Shown here piece by piece: positions 13,977 through 26,250 of a stretch of 64,000 nucleotides of DNA; the first letter of the stretch is position 1; every line of letters starts with the position of its first letter. The notes beneath the pieces were generated by a model that worked only from the letters and a program-made list of their open reading frames with translations, was not told the origin of the DNA and did no database searches. The stretch is from Sapria himalayana (taxonomy: Eukaryota; Streptophyta; Magnoliopsida; Malpighiales; Rafflesiaceae), in contig JAREIK010016213.1 of assembly GCA_029783825.1 (NCBI GenBank), positions 41,001 to 105,000 of the forward strand, written 5' to 3'. The position numbers and the translations under genes are program-made.

Positions 13977-14986
13977 TTTATTGTATAATATTGCATAAGT
14001 ACCTAATCAAATCAAACTAGCATATAGGATACAAAATATTAGTAAGCCTTTGTAGTTGATATGTCTCATGTTCTATAATCAAAAATCCTTAAGAAAATAA
14101 TAAAGTATTATCAATTTAACTCGTGATAAATACTCAAGCTAGGAATGCATAAGTAATAAATTCAAAATACTCATATATATAAAGTGAAATCTTATTGTAA
14201 AAGAAAGAAAATATAATTAAACCTACTTAATCTCAAATAAAATCTTCTTCAAAGTCTGTCAATTATTCAAATAAATAATAATAGAAATAATAATAAAGCT
14301 ATAATTTAATTATCTAAAAAGACAACTTACATAAAATAAACTAATAGGACAATCAAAAATAAATATGATACAAAGAATTAATAAAGATTAAAGCTGGATA
14401 ATAGCATAATCAATAACTTTTAAATATTTTTCAATTGGTAATTATAATATTTTCAAAATAAGTAAAGAATATAACAAATAAAATATAATTACCAATGATA
14501 TAAATATTTACTCTTGTGTTAATAATCAATAAATACGAAATGAGAGTACAAATAGAATAATCATTGATACTTATAAGAAAAGAATAATTTATTATTATCT
14601 TAGAGAAACATTTTGTATACTCATTCTTAGTAAGTGTTTGATGAATTGACTCTATGAAGACCCCTAGATAGCTCTGACTAAAAGTCTATCTCTCTCACTA
14701 CAACATAATACTATCGATCTATTCTCTAAAAATAATATATAATAATTATTTTTAATGTGACTAATCCTCTAATAATGAATTCACTGAACTAAGACTTTCT
14801 TTTATCTACCTCTACTGTGATAATCCAGACAATATCACAAAATTGTGATTTCTCAAAAAAATACAAAAGTAACTATACCTAATTCTTTTCTACTTTTTTT
14901 ATAGAACTACAAAAGCACTAATTCACAAAATTACCATCTTCCATTACCACTCACCACCATATGTTGTTGTGCACCCTTAGGTTTTT
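13977..14986. other. AT-rich intergenic DNA, no gene seen
   Basis: AT-rich sequence with short A/T runs. A CACTACAAC string at about 14697 is not followed by CACTA subterminal repeats, so it is not taken as an element end. Confidence 0.5.
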
Positions 14987-15199
14987 TTGATAAAACCCCA
15001 TTGCACATTACTTGACTCCACCATGCATTATGCCTCTATCATGCAATATGCCTCTATCATGCATTATGCCTCCACCACCACTTGTCTAGCATTGTGTGCC
15101 CCTTGTCGTACATTGTACACACCTTTTGTCGCACAATGTGCATGCCTGTTGCCCTTATGCGAGCACTTTTTGCCCTTACTGTGTGCATTTTTTTGTTAG
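14987..15199. repeat. Short imperfect minisatellite (ATGCATTATGCCTCTATC-like)
   Basis: Three tandem copies of an 18-bp unit close to CATGCATTATGCCTCTAT lie at about 15023-15080. Looser GTGC/CACA-rich repeats follow to about 15190. A 70-codon open frame crosses it on the plus strand but consists of the repeat translation and has no family resemblance. No further gene is seen up to 16010; that stretch holds only a twice-repeated GTTCAGGTGAGCTTTG motif (15641 and 15692). Confidence 0.5.
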
Positions 15200-16010
15200 A
15201 GATAAGTGCAAGTGCCCTTCTATAATTTGTAATCCCTAAATCACATATATATCTATCTCTAATACCATCTTGACAATTAAAATGTAGAAAAATAAATTAA
15301 ACATTCAATATCAAATATGTCATGCATATCATTGGATTGGGTTATCCCATCAAATAACATAAATAAAAAGAAAAAAAAAGGTAAATAAAATCACAACAGA
15401 ACTCAACCCCGAGTTATGCATCCATTTAACTCCAAACGAAAAATTAAACATCTAAGGTGAATATTTTGTTGATTATCTGACCTTCAACTATATCGTATCG
15501 ACTGTCTGTCATATAACACTTGGAGCACCAATTTGTAGTGAAAATTCACCTTTGTTATCGAATAGCAGGAGTAAAACTAGAGTGAGTCAAGATGTTCAAA
15601 TTAGTTTTCAGAGTAAACCAGTGTGAGTCAGGGTGTTGCCGTTCAGGTGAGCTTTGCACCCAACATTACTTCAGCCAAATGCCACGTTCAGGTTCAGGTG
15701 AGCTTTGAACCCAACATGACTAGGCCATGCTGAGGTTTGGGTGAGTTTAAACCCATATTCGAAAATATTAAAAAAAAATACGACATTACTTTTTTATACC
15801 CAACTTGAAAATATTTACAAAAGAAAAATGCATGACTTTAGATATTTAAAAAAATTAAACCAAATAAAAATATGATTACATATTAATGCATTTAAACTGT
15901 CAAACATGAAAATACCCCAGCATGTACAGTAATTTTCAAATTAAATTTCATATTTAGATTAAATATATAAGCCTGTACAATAATTTTCAAATTCAAAAAT
16001 ATAGATAGAT

Positions 16011-16018
16011 TATATGTA

Positions 16019-16090
<72 letters not shown>

Positions 16091-16120
16091 TTAATGTACA
16101 AAAGTTTTCTAAAACACACA

Positions 16121-16151
<31 letters not shown>
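16011..16151. repeat. Compound microsatellite AAAT / TA / CA
   Basis: Consecutive (AAAT)n at about 16017-16050, (TA)n at about 16055-16088 and (CA)n at about 16114-16151. The open frame reading through it on the minus strand (Cys-Val and Ile-Tyr runs) is an artefact. Confidence 0.95.
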
Positions 16152-16389
16152 TTATATTTATATGATTATATCCATGAATATTTTTAAAAACTTATATATA
16201 TAAATCTACATATATAAATATTATCAAAAACTAATATATATATATTATTTTAGAAAGGTATGTCATGGTCTATATATGAAATAATAACTAACCCAAATAG
16301 CTAAAAAAATTCCTATCTAATGCATATATTTTGAAAAAAAAAATATTTAAAGAATTATCGATTCTAATTGTATATAAACTAATAAAAAA

Positions 16390-17503
16390 ATAAATTTAGA
16401 TAATTATTTAGTGACAGATTTAAATTTGCTGGGAAAAATCCGTCACTAAAAATTTTCTAGAGAAATTCTGTCGTTAAATTCTCCGCTTTTATTTGGGCAG
16501 AAATTACGAAAATTCAGTGGCAGATTATGTCGGGATATAATTAGCTAGGAAAAATTCATCACTAATAATTAGCTAGGGAAATTCTGTCGCTAAATCCATC
16601 GCAAAATTAAAAATTTTATTAACTAGGGAAATCCTATCGCTAAATCCATCACTAATTTATGGATTTTATTAGCTATATATATTCACTTGCTAAATCCATA
16701 GTTAAAATATGGATTTTATTAGTTAGTGAAAATTCGTCTCTAAATCAAGGATTTTATTAGCAAAGAAAAATTCATATCTAAATCAAGGATATTATTAGCA
16801 AAAGAAAATCCATTACAAAATCTATCGCTAAATCAAGGAATTTATTAGCAATGGAAAATCCGTCTCTAAATTCATCACTAAATCAAGAATTTTATTAACA
16901 AGGAAAAATCTGTCACAAAATCCGTCACTAAATCATTGATTTTATTAGCAAGAAAAAATCCATCGCTAATTCCGTCGCTAAATCATGAATTTTATTAGCA
17001 AGGGAAAATCCCTCGCTAAATCCATCGCTAAATTATGGATATTAATTAGCAAGGGAAAATTCATCACTAAATCTATCGCTAAATCATGGATTATATTAGT
17101 GAGGGAAAATCCATCGATAAATCCCTTGCTAAAAATTAGATAGGGAAAATCCATAACTAATTTCATGCTTTTATAAGTGAGGGGTATCCCGTCGCAATAT
17201 CCGTCGCTAAATTCCCCATTTTTTAAGCAGATGTTATGAAAATTTTCTGTCGCTAAAATCCCCGCTTTTTGAGTGGATTTTACGAAAATTTTTTGTCGCT
17301 AATAGGTTGCTAAATCTGTCACTAAATACCCTACTTTTTTTAAGCAAAATTTTCGAAAAATTATCTCTCGCTAATCCATTGCTATTTTTTTTCCAAAAAA
17401 AGATCATGTATACCTTGCTATTCCTGAGCTAATACCTTATAATTTAGATAGGGATTGATCCCTAGCTAAAATTCCCTAGCTAAATTGATATTTTCTTATA
17501 GTG
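16390..17503 (+). mobile_element. CACTA (En/Spm-type) right-hand terminus with subterminal repeat array
   Basis: At least ten copies of a subterminal motif close to TTATTAGCAAGGGAAAATCC plus CGTCGCTAAATC are arranged in tandem from about 16420 to 17470, and the block ends in TTTTCTTATAGTG at 17491-17503. This is the reverse complement of a CACTATAAGAAAA end, a one-base variant of the common plant CACTACAAGAAA terminal inverted repeat. CACTA transposases are known to bind such subterminal arrays. The orientation says the element body lies to the left, but no matching left end or coding sequence was found there. It is therefore either a truncated or non-autonomous element or an inverted piece of the element at 20.4-28.9 kb. 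Confidence 0.8.
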
Positions 17504-17774
17504 AAATAGTTGAGATATTTAATTAATAAAATGATGATATGTCATATTAATGTTAACTCATAAAAAATATGTGATAGCCATAGAGAGAAATCTAGAATGC
17601 TACTTTCTAGAACATAATAGTGATTTAGTGGGCTAATTTTATGATGAACATCATGTTGGACTAATTGTATGGTGATTAACCTCTGATAAATAAAGAAACA
17701 TTGCCGCTTTGAGATATAACCAAATGTTAATAGTCCTGCATTGATTAAAAGCTAGGATGATCTTGAGGATGATC
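17504..17774. other. Unassigned sequence between CACTA end and AT array
   Basis: About 270 bp of complex sequence with no open frame and no recognised repeat. Confidence 0.4.
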
Positions 17775-19350
17775 AACAACTATATGTATAACTATATATG
17801 TATAATTATTTATAAATATTTGTATAACTTTATAAATCTCTTTATAACTATATTTTATTATATTTGCAACTATGTAAACTAATTTTATAACTATATCCAC
17901 GACTATATATAACTATTTTTTAACTTAATTATAATTTATAACTATATGTATAATTCTATATAACTATATTTCTAAAAAAATATGCTATATGTTTAATAAT
18001 ATATAACAATATTTAATTGTAATTTACTATATAAATATTTGTATAACTATGAAATACTCTATATAATTAAATATAACTATATTTGTAACTATGTATATAG
18101 ATATGTATTCATATAATTAATCTATTTATTTGTTTATAACCTTTTATACATTTTTATATAACTACTTATAACTACTTGTATGAATATATCTATATATAAC
18201 TATATGTTAAATTATATAAAACTCTATTTTTAACTATATATACTATAAGTATAAGAACATATAACTATAAATAATTATTTTTGACTATATGTATACCTAT
18301 AAAACATTATAGATAAATATATTAAAATTTATAATTAACAACATATATTTACTAAATATTTTTATATATTAGTATAAAAAAATGTATTTTAGTATATCTA
18401 TACCTATACATAACTATATGTATAAATATATGATATCATAACAAAAATATATATACCTACATGTATAAATATAAGTTAAATTATATGTGTATTTATATGT
18501 ATACCTACATGTAACTATATTTATAATTACATGTATAACAACATACAACATTATATTTAATTATGTGTATAACTATATATAAATATTTGTAAAACTAAAT
18601 AAAACTTTATATACTTAAATATAACTATATTTTTAACTATTTATACATATATGTATACATATAAGTGAATCTATATATTTGTTTGTAACTATGTATATAT
18701 TTATGTAAAACTAAATATAACTACTCGTATGAATATATATATATATATATATATAACTAAATGTTTAATGATATATAATTTTTTATAACTATATATATTA
18801 TATGTATAATAACAATTAACTATAAATAATTCTATCTTACTATATGTATAACTATAAAAAATTTATATATAATAATATTTAAATATATATTTAACAAGAT
18901 ATATTTAATATACATTTTTATATATTAGTATAAAAATGTATTTTAGTATATCTATACCTATACATAACTATATGTATAAATATATGAAATTATATGAAAA
19001 AATATATATATACATACATGTATAAAATATGTTTAACTATATGTGTAACTATATGTATAACCACATGTAACTTTATTTATAATTATATATATATAACATA
19101 CAACATAAAGTGTAACTATATGTGTATAAATATATATAAATATTTGTATAACTATAAAAAACTTTATATAAATAAATATAACTTTATATTTAATTATGTA
19201 TACATATATGTATAGATATATGTAAATCTATATAATTATTTATAACTATACATTTATGTATAACTACTTATAACTACTTGTATGCATGTATCTATATATA
19301 ACTATATGTTTAACTATATATAATTATTTATAACTACATATACTATGTGT
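17775..19350. repeat. AT-only degenerate array (TATAACTATATGTA-type)
   Basis: About 1.6 kb built from variants of TATAACTATA, TATATGTATAACTA and TAAATATA with nearly no G or C. A longer string, TTTTTATATATTAGTATAAAAAATG followed by TATTTTAGTATATCTATACC, occurs at about 18360 and again at about 18914, giving an internal duplication of about 550 bp. The same sequence type recurs at 48730-49590 beside another CACTA end. Confidence 0.85.
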
Positions 19351-19633
19351 ATACTAACATATGATTATTAATGGGATAATACTATTTTGTTGCACTAACT
19401 TGAAATTTGGCAAAAGATATATAAACAACAATATTTAAGCACATAGAATGAGAGTGTCTGTTGGTCAGGCTCATATATCGTAAAATACAATTAAGGTACA
19501 CTTACCTAATCCCAACCCTTAGGCCTCAGACTCATATATGAACTTATGTATGACAAAATATGTAATATCTGATAGTTTTGTATAGAAGAAAATTTGTTTT
19601 TATTTTATGTAATTCCTGATTCTAATACTGCAA
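19351..19633. other. Unassigned sequence upstream of CT tract
   Basis: Complex sequence without coding potential. A CACTAACTTGAAA string at about 19393 was considered as a CACTA left end but lacks subterminal repeats. Confidence 0.4.
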
Positions 19634-19956
19634 TTTCTGTGTCTCTCTCTCCCTTTAATTCTTTCTATGTCACTCTCTTCCTCTTTTTCATTCTGTGTAA
19701 CTCTCTCTCTCTTGTTATTTTCTTTCTCGCTCTCCTTTCTTACTTGTTCTCTCCCTCTCTCTACTACTCTCTCTCCCTCTCCCTCTCCCCCTCCCTCTCC
19801 CTCCATCTCTCTCTCTCTCTCTCTCTCTCCCTCTCCCTCTCCCTGTCTCTCTCTTCATCCCTCTCTCTCTCTCTCTCTCTCCTTCTCTCCCCCTTTCACC
19901 ATTTCTCTCCCCCTCTCTCTACCCCCTTTCTCTCTCTCTCTCTCTCTCCCTCTCCA

Positions 19957-19988
<32 letters not shown>

Positions 19989-20031
19989 CTTCCCTCCCCC
20001 TTTCACCATTTCTCTCCCCCTCTCTCTACCC

Positions 20032-20067
<36 letters not shown>

Positions 20068-20142
20068 TCTCTATTTCTCTCCCCCTCTCTCTCTCCCCAC
20101 ATTCTCTCTCCCTCTCTCTCCATCTCCCTCTCCCCCTTCAAA
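19634..20142 (+). repeat. CT/CCCT polypyrimidine tract
   Basis: About 500 bp of nearly pure pyrimidine on the plus strand, mostly (CT)n with CCCT variants. A unit containing CCCTTTCACCATTTCTCTCC is repeated at about 19891 and 20001, a period of about 110 bp. Both strands give long open frames (Ser-Leu-Pro on plus, Arg-Glu-Gly on minus) that are composition artefacts. It ends about 280 bp before the first methionine of the TNP2 remnant. (CT)n tracts can occur in plant 5' leaders and promoters, but nothing here shows activity. Confidence 0.9.
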
Positions 20143-20420
20143 CTTTAAATGTCTTTCATTTTTGCTTTCCTTTCTTGTACATTATTGTATTTTGCTCCCT
20201 TTATCTAGTAATACCATGATATCTATTAATCTTTATCATGCTAAAATTATTTTATCTATTCATGCAGATTCTGCAAATGCATTGCCTCAATATTCATGAT
20301 ATTTAATTTTTAAATATTCATATGTAAGTAATTTTATTTAATTATTAGTATATTTTGAAGTAATAGAATGTTTAATTCATAATAATATTTGAGCTTTATT
20401 TTTTATAAATATAGTAAGGA

Positions 20421-23400
20421 AATGAGTTCATATCGTAAGTGGATGTACTAAAGGTTTATGAATAGAATTTTGAATAAAGATTTTTTGAGTGGCTTAAAAC
20501 ATTCATCAATTTTGCATGTAGTCAATCGAGATGGATGGATGGAGAAAAAATTAAGTGTCCATGTAATCATCACAAGTGTCAAAATATCCATGTTCATGAT
20601 GCAAACACTATATGATACCATTTGGCTAAATATGGCTTTGTGCCAAATTATTTTGATTGGATTTATAATGGGGAAAGTACAATGGCTCTGAACTTTGACC
20701 AAAATGAGGGTATTGAATCATTTTCTTGTGGTGAAGAAGCATCAAACACATACCATAGAATGATCACGGAAGCTGCTGGTGCTAACTTCAATAAGGATTA
20801 CAAGGATGAACCACCTAATCCTGAAGCTCATAAATATTATGAAATGCTTAAAGCTGCAGATAAAGAGTTGTAGCCTAGTTGTAAAACACATTTGCAATTG
20901 TTACTTGTGGCTCAACTTATGAGCATTAAGTCAGAAAATCACATGTTTGAAAAATTTTTTGATCAAGTGTCAAAACTGATGAAAGAGATTATTCAGGATA
21001 ATAATTTGATCACTAATAATTTTTACAACACTAAGAAGTTACTACGAGGAATGGGTCTACCAGTGTAAAAAAATTGATTGTAGTTTCAATGTATGTATGT
21101 TATATTGGGGTGGTGATAGTGATTTAATTAGCTGTAAGTTTTGTGATCATCCTCGATTTAAGAAGGCATCTCGTGTTGTAGATATGCGACAAAAAATTGA
21201 AAGTCACATTTAAAAAGATGTATTATTTTTTATTAATTCTTCGATTACTCATACTATATGCATCAAATGATATAGCAATGATATGAGGTGGCATTCTGAG
21301 TATGAGATTGAAGAAGGGGTAATGCGTCATCCATCAGATTCACTTGCTTGGAAGCATTTTAATTATATACATCAAGATTTTGCAGCTGAAAGTCGAAATG
21401 TGAGATTGGGTCTCTACATAGATGGATTTCAACCATTTGGGCAATCTGGACAATAGAATTCAACATGACCAGTGATAGTGGCACAAAAAATCCGAAAAAT
21501 CCGAAAGTGGTTTTCTATGAAGGAGCAGTATATGTTTTTGTCAAAAGTGGTTCCATGGCCAAAAAATCCGAAAGACATGCTGCATGTTTTCTTACAACCT
21601 ATTATAGTAGAATTAAATTATTTGTGAGATGGTGTGAATACATATGATATCTCAAAGAAGCAAAATTTCATTATGTGGTCGGCCCTTATGTGGATAGAAA
21701 GTGATCTTTCCTGCATATTCAATATTGTCTGGCTGGAGTATTGCAGGACGATTTTCATGCCCGCATTGCATGAAAAATTATGATGCATTTACCCTCAAAT
21801 TTAGTGGTAAATAGTCATGGTTTGATAACCATCATATGTTTCTACATACAAGGCATCCATTTCAAAGAAATAGAACTGCATTTCGAAAAAATAAAAGTGT
21901 TATGACAGTTGCACCAGCAGTTCATTTAGAAGATGATATTATGATAGAGATTTAGAGTTTGGGTTTGAAGAATTTAACCAAAAGGATGCTACTGGAAGTA
22001 ATGGACCAATAGGAAAAATATTTGGCTGTAGTAAACGTAGTATATTTTGGGACTTTCCCTATTAGAATTCCTATATAATTCGTCATAACTTAGATGTAAT
22101 GCATATTGAAAAAAATGTGTTTAACATTGTTTTCAACACTATCCTTAATGTAGATGGAAAAATAAAAGACACTTTAAAATCAAGACAAGAGCTGAATAAT
22201 TAATGTCAGCATCCTGAATTTAAATTGAATGAGGCAACAAAAAAATTCCCTAAAGCTCTCTACACACTTGATAAGAAGGCAAGATAGATATTGTGTGAAT
22301 GGGTTAAAAATTTGAAATTCCCTGATGGATATGTGTCAAATATGGCTAGATGCGTGGATATGAAAAATCTTAAGTTATTTTGAATGAAAAGTCATGACGA
22401 TCATGTATTTATGTAGATATAAATACCTATTGCATTCCGTGAATTACATCCCCTAAATGTTTGGAAGGTCCTTATAGAACTTATTATGTTTTTTAAATAG
22501 CTAACTGCAACCACAATCAAAATATATAACATTGTGAGGTTGGAGAATGACATTCCACTTATTATTTGTAAGCTTGAGCGGATATTCCCACCGAGTTTTT
22601 TGACTCAATGGAGAATTTAACGTTCCATTTGGCATATGAAGCAAGGATAGTAGAGCCAGCACAATATAGGTAGATGTATCCTTTTGACAGGTAAATACAT
22701 ATAATTTGTTGTGTTTTATTATTTCATACATAAAGTAATATTATAATTTAATATAATTGAAACCTAACATTGTGGTTGTAGGTATCTTCGTAAGTTGAAA
22801 TTGAATGTTAGAAACAAGACAAAAGTTGAAGGTTCAATTTATAATGGATATTTAGTAGAAGAAGCATCATCATTTTGTTCTTATTATTTTGAGGATCATG
22901 TCAATACAATGAATAGAAATGTTCCTCGAAATGATGAAGATCATGTGATAGTAGAAGATGATTCTATGGGCAAACTATCTATCTTCAAGCACCCTAGAAG
23001 ATCATTTGGAAGAGCAATAAAAATATGTATGATAGATGAAGAGTACAAAGCAACCCAGAGCTACGTTTTACTTAATTGTGAGGAGGTTGCACCATAATTG
23101 AGTATGTATACCCAAAATGGTTACAAGTTTAATCATATTTTAATTTTATCTTTAATAGGAATTATTAAAAATTGATATACATTTTTCTCTCTCTTTTTAT
23201 ATTTGTGCATTATTTATGTTGAGCAATTAAAATATAAGCAAGCAACAATCTCCAGCAATTATGTCGATTATATACTAGAAACTGAATTTGTGAATTGGTT
23301 CAAAATTTATGTTAGAATTATTAAGTTTTAAATTTATTAGTATCTTTTATTTGTTAATATCATTTTTTAAATTTATATCACAGGCAATTGATCTTTCAAA

Positions 23401-24114
23401 TGGAGATTCAAATATTTTCATTCAAAATCTAAGTAAAAGCACGTTTAGATATATGACAGCATATCTTGGGTATTTTATCATTGGATATAAATTTAACACA
23501 ATCGGGCATGGTTCTTCTGAAATAATAATGAATTTTGGTGCATGCATTAAAGGCTCAGGTTATAGTGTAGATGATATTATTTATCATGCTAAACTCAAAC
23601 AAGTTATTGAGTTGGAGTATCTTGGACTCAAAAATAATTGGAATGTATTATTAAAGTACGAGTGGTTTAATCCTACATGAAATGTGGGCACAAAGATTCA
23701 TTCGGATTATAAGTAATAGATGTTAACCATAAATGAAGATATTATTGATATGAGCCATTTATTATGACAATTCAAGCCACTCAAGTATATTATTGTACAT
23801 ATTCAAGTTTATCTCGTGATAAGAGTGATTGGCGTGTGATTTGCAAAATCAAAGCTCGATCAAATTTTGAAGTACCAACATCACAACAAAGAAGTGAAGA
23901 CTTAGATATTGCATCAGTATTCCAGAAAGATGACATAAATAATATTTAGCCTGTGGATGCAGATGAAGATCTAGAAAATTTATGTGATTCAAATAGTGGC
24001 CTAATAGAAATTGAAGATGATTAAATTCTATTTGAAAATGAGTTTGAACTTCTATCGAAATTAGACAAAATATCAGTAGATCCACTGGAGGATGACAATG
24101 ATGCCGATAATTAA
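20421..24114 (+). pseudogene. CACTA transposase TNP2, decayed pseudogene
   Basis: This is the remains of the transposase of an En/Spm-type transposon, which would cut and join element ends in the nucleus. Reading across frames, the N-terminus starts MSSYRKWMY, then a Transpos_assoc-like domain (RWMDGEKIKCPCNHHKCQN, then YHLAKYGFVPNYFDWIYNGE) at 20540-20680. The Transposase_21 region lies at about 21090-22400 (MRWHSEYEIEEGVMRHPSDS, then LAWKHF, NVRLGLYIDGFQPFG, DVMHIEKNVFNIVF). DUF4218 lies at 22430-23095 (LERIFPPSF, HLAYEARIVEPAQYR, YLRKLKLNVRNK), and DUF4216 at 23390-23680 (KQVIELEYLGLKNNWNVLL). Donor and acceptor sites of a 91-bp intron are intact at 22691-22781. Frameshifts (for example near 20500 and 23095) and many stop codons break the frame. 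At least five stops replace expected tryptophans: 20613, 21268, 21466, 21625 and 22671. An acidic tail ends at 24114. It cannot encode a functional protein as read. Confidence 0.93.
22691..22781 (+). other. Conserved intron in the TNP2 pseudogene
   Basis: TTTTGACAG is followed by GTAAATAC, and TGTGGTTGTAG by GTATCTTCG. Removing the 91 bp joins YPFDR to YLRKL, the expected order in DUF4218 proteins. Splice signals have survived although the coding frame is broken elsewhere. Confidence 0.75.
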
Positions 24115-24254
24115 ACTGTTATTATTTTTTTATAATATTAAACTATCAAAAAGTTTCTTTATTTTGTTGAAATCTATCAGTGTATTTCATTCTAAAATGC
24201 ATGCTTGTTCATCATATCTCTATTTTTTGTTATATGTTTTATTTTTTACAGTAG

Positions 24255-26250
24255 ATGGTGCATAAAAGATGTGGCCGTGGTGGAGTTGGATGTGGACGTA
24301 AAAATGAACCAAATTCATCTAGTATGTTACATCATGTTGTAGAATCAGAGCAATCTCGTATCCACAATATCCAGACTTCAACATCACAATCACCATCTCC
24401 ATTTCTATCAGCATCACCATCATTGAGACTTTTATTATTTCCTTTATAATATATAAGCCCACCATCCATTGTGCTTCTTGCACAATTTTTGATCCATCTC
24501 TATCTTCTACACCATATTTTAGACTGATAGTTCCCCCATTTACAAAACTAATGACATTATCAAATGTTGTGCCTTTCTCTACATTAAGCCTAAGTTAGTG
24601 ATTGAGATTGTGGATGGGAGGTAAAAAAAATATGTAAATATGACTTGAAAAAAAAATATCTGATGTTACTGTCGGTGGTTTTTTTTAATATATAGTTATG
24701 ATTTGATTGTTTTCATTGTTATTTATTTATTTGTATATTTTTATTCCATCTCACAAGTGCTCGACTATAATTACAAAGTCTTTAAAGAAAATAGCTAATT
24801 CTAAAGTATTCTCCTGAAAGAAAGTTTCAGAATCAACAAAAGAGTCTTATTTTAATGATAGGTAAAAAATAACAAAACAAAAGCATTGAAAAATAAATTT
24901 TTCAATGCTTAACTAATTATTTAACTATTATCTAATTACTTAACTATTATGTTGGTCATTATTCAAGTAGTAAATAATTATGTTCTTGTTAATATAAATT
25001 TTTTTGTGATTTTTCTATATAAAGAATCAGTACACATGGGCATTAAAATTTGATGTAAAGATAAAGTCATTATGAGAGATCAAAGCTACTCAACGGTATT
25101 TTGATTTTGTCCATTAATTGAATAATATGAAAGAAAGGCCTGATTTTATATCCGATAATGACTGGCCCGAGTGGCTTAAGTATTGGGAGGAGCTAGATGT
25201 GAAGAAAAAATTAGATATTGCCAACAAAAATCGATGAAGTGAGGTAGCTATACAAGGTACAAGAATCTTGTGACACACGGGATGGTTGAAGTCGAGCATT
25301 GAGCACGCTCAAGATTTGGTACAATTTTAAAATTGTAAACATTTATATATTTAGTGGTTGTCCTAATAGTCTAATAAATCAAATCTGTGCATGGTTTTAT
25401 TAATTTTGTTAAAATTTTTGATCATTTGTTATTTTATGACTTATTAAATACATAATCTAGGCTGGATAATTGGGTTGAGATCCCGATTTATGAGATTTTT
25501 CGGAAGATGCATGTGAAGAAAGTGGATGGTAAGTTTGTTGACAACATGTCTCAGATGATTGCTGTAAGAATCTATTATATTAATAAAATTTTATAATACT
25601 ACAGTACATTTTGAAAGTTGCTTGGAATGCAAAATATATATTTTATTTTTTGTATATCTATAATAGTATTTTTCATTATTTTATCTCAGAAACTTCTGGA
25701 GAAATGTGTGACAACTACTTCTCAACAAGTTAAGGGTTCTATGGAAGTTTACCCAATTGACTATGATCCTATTTATTTGGAGACCATAGGAGGTCGTAAG
25801 TAGCAACGAGTGTACGACATCGGCTCGAAGAGAGTGACATTTTGTAGTAGTAGTTGTGCTTCTAATTCATTTGTCTCAACAATATTGGATGAGGCGATCA
25901 AACAACAAGCAATGGAAACAAATGAACATATTGTAGTTATGGAGACTGAAATGAAAAAGAAGGATGAGTAGATATCTCATTTGAAGGAAGAAATATATGA
26001 AATTAAAGAACAGAAAGATGAGCCGTTTACTAATTTGAAGGAAGACATACAAGAAATGAAAGAAGAGAATGAGGAGCTGATTACTTATTTGATGGAAGAA
26101 ATGTAAGAAATTAAAGAAATGAATGATGAGATGAAAGAAAGTAAGAATGTAATCCAATAGCAGATGTCCTATGTGGAGTCACAATTAGCGGCATTAACGC
26201 AACAAATAGCATTTCGAGATCTAGGTATGAAACCTCACAGGAAAAGCTAG
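24255..26250 (+). pseudogene. CACTA second ORF (Transposase_24 / TnpA-like), decayed pseudogene
   Basis: This lies 140 bp after TNP2 on the same strand, the usual order in autonomous plant CACTA elements. Exon 1 (24255 to about 24619) starts MVHKRCGRGGVGCGRKNEP, continues into Ser/Pro-rich sequence and reaches VIEIVDGR at a GT donor. A later exon (about 25020-25320) holds the Transposase_24 core: FISDNDWPEWLKYWEELDVK then KKLDIANKNR. Further exon-like pieces are at 25462-25563 and 25690-26250, the last a Glu/Lys-rich coiled coil (KKKDE, SHLKEEIYEIKEQKDE, EEMxEIKEMNDEM) ending QIAFRDLGMKPHRKS. Stops within the coil and after IANKNR show it is dead. TnpA-like proteins bind the subterminal repeats; that role is family knowledge, not shown here. 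A related C-terminal coil is at 33693-33941. Confidence 0.82.

Noticed and set aside
14690..14720. CACTACAACATAA as a CACTA left end pairing with the end at 17503
   Set aside because: Only the first eight bases match and no subterminal motifs follow it.
14987..15199. 70-codon plus-strand frame
   Set aside because: Its body is the ATGCATTATGCCTCTATC minisatellite; no family resemblance.
16978..17166. 62-codon minus-strand frame
   Set aside because: Translation of CACTA subterminal repeats, visible as a repeated Asp-Phe-Pro-Leu-Leu-Ile pattern.
19390..19410. CACTAACTTGAAA as left end of the TNP2 element
   Set aside because: Poor match beyond CACTA and no AGCTAGGGA/GTCGCTAAA motifs behind it.
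19594..20299. Ser/Leu/Pro-rich frames of about 184 and 210 codons and opposing Glu/Arg/Gly frames
   Set aside because: Direct translation of the CT tract in two frames and on both strands; no non-repeat domain.
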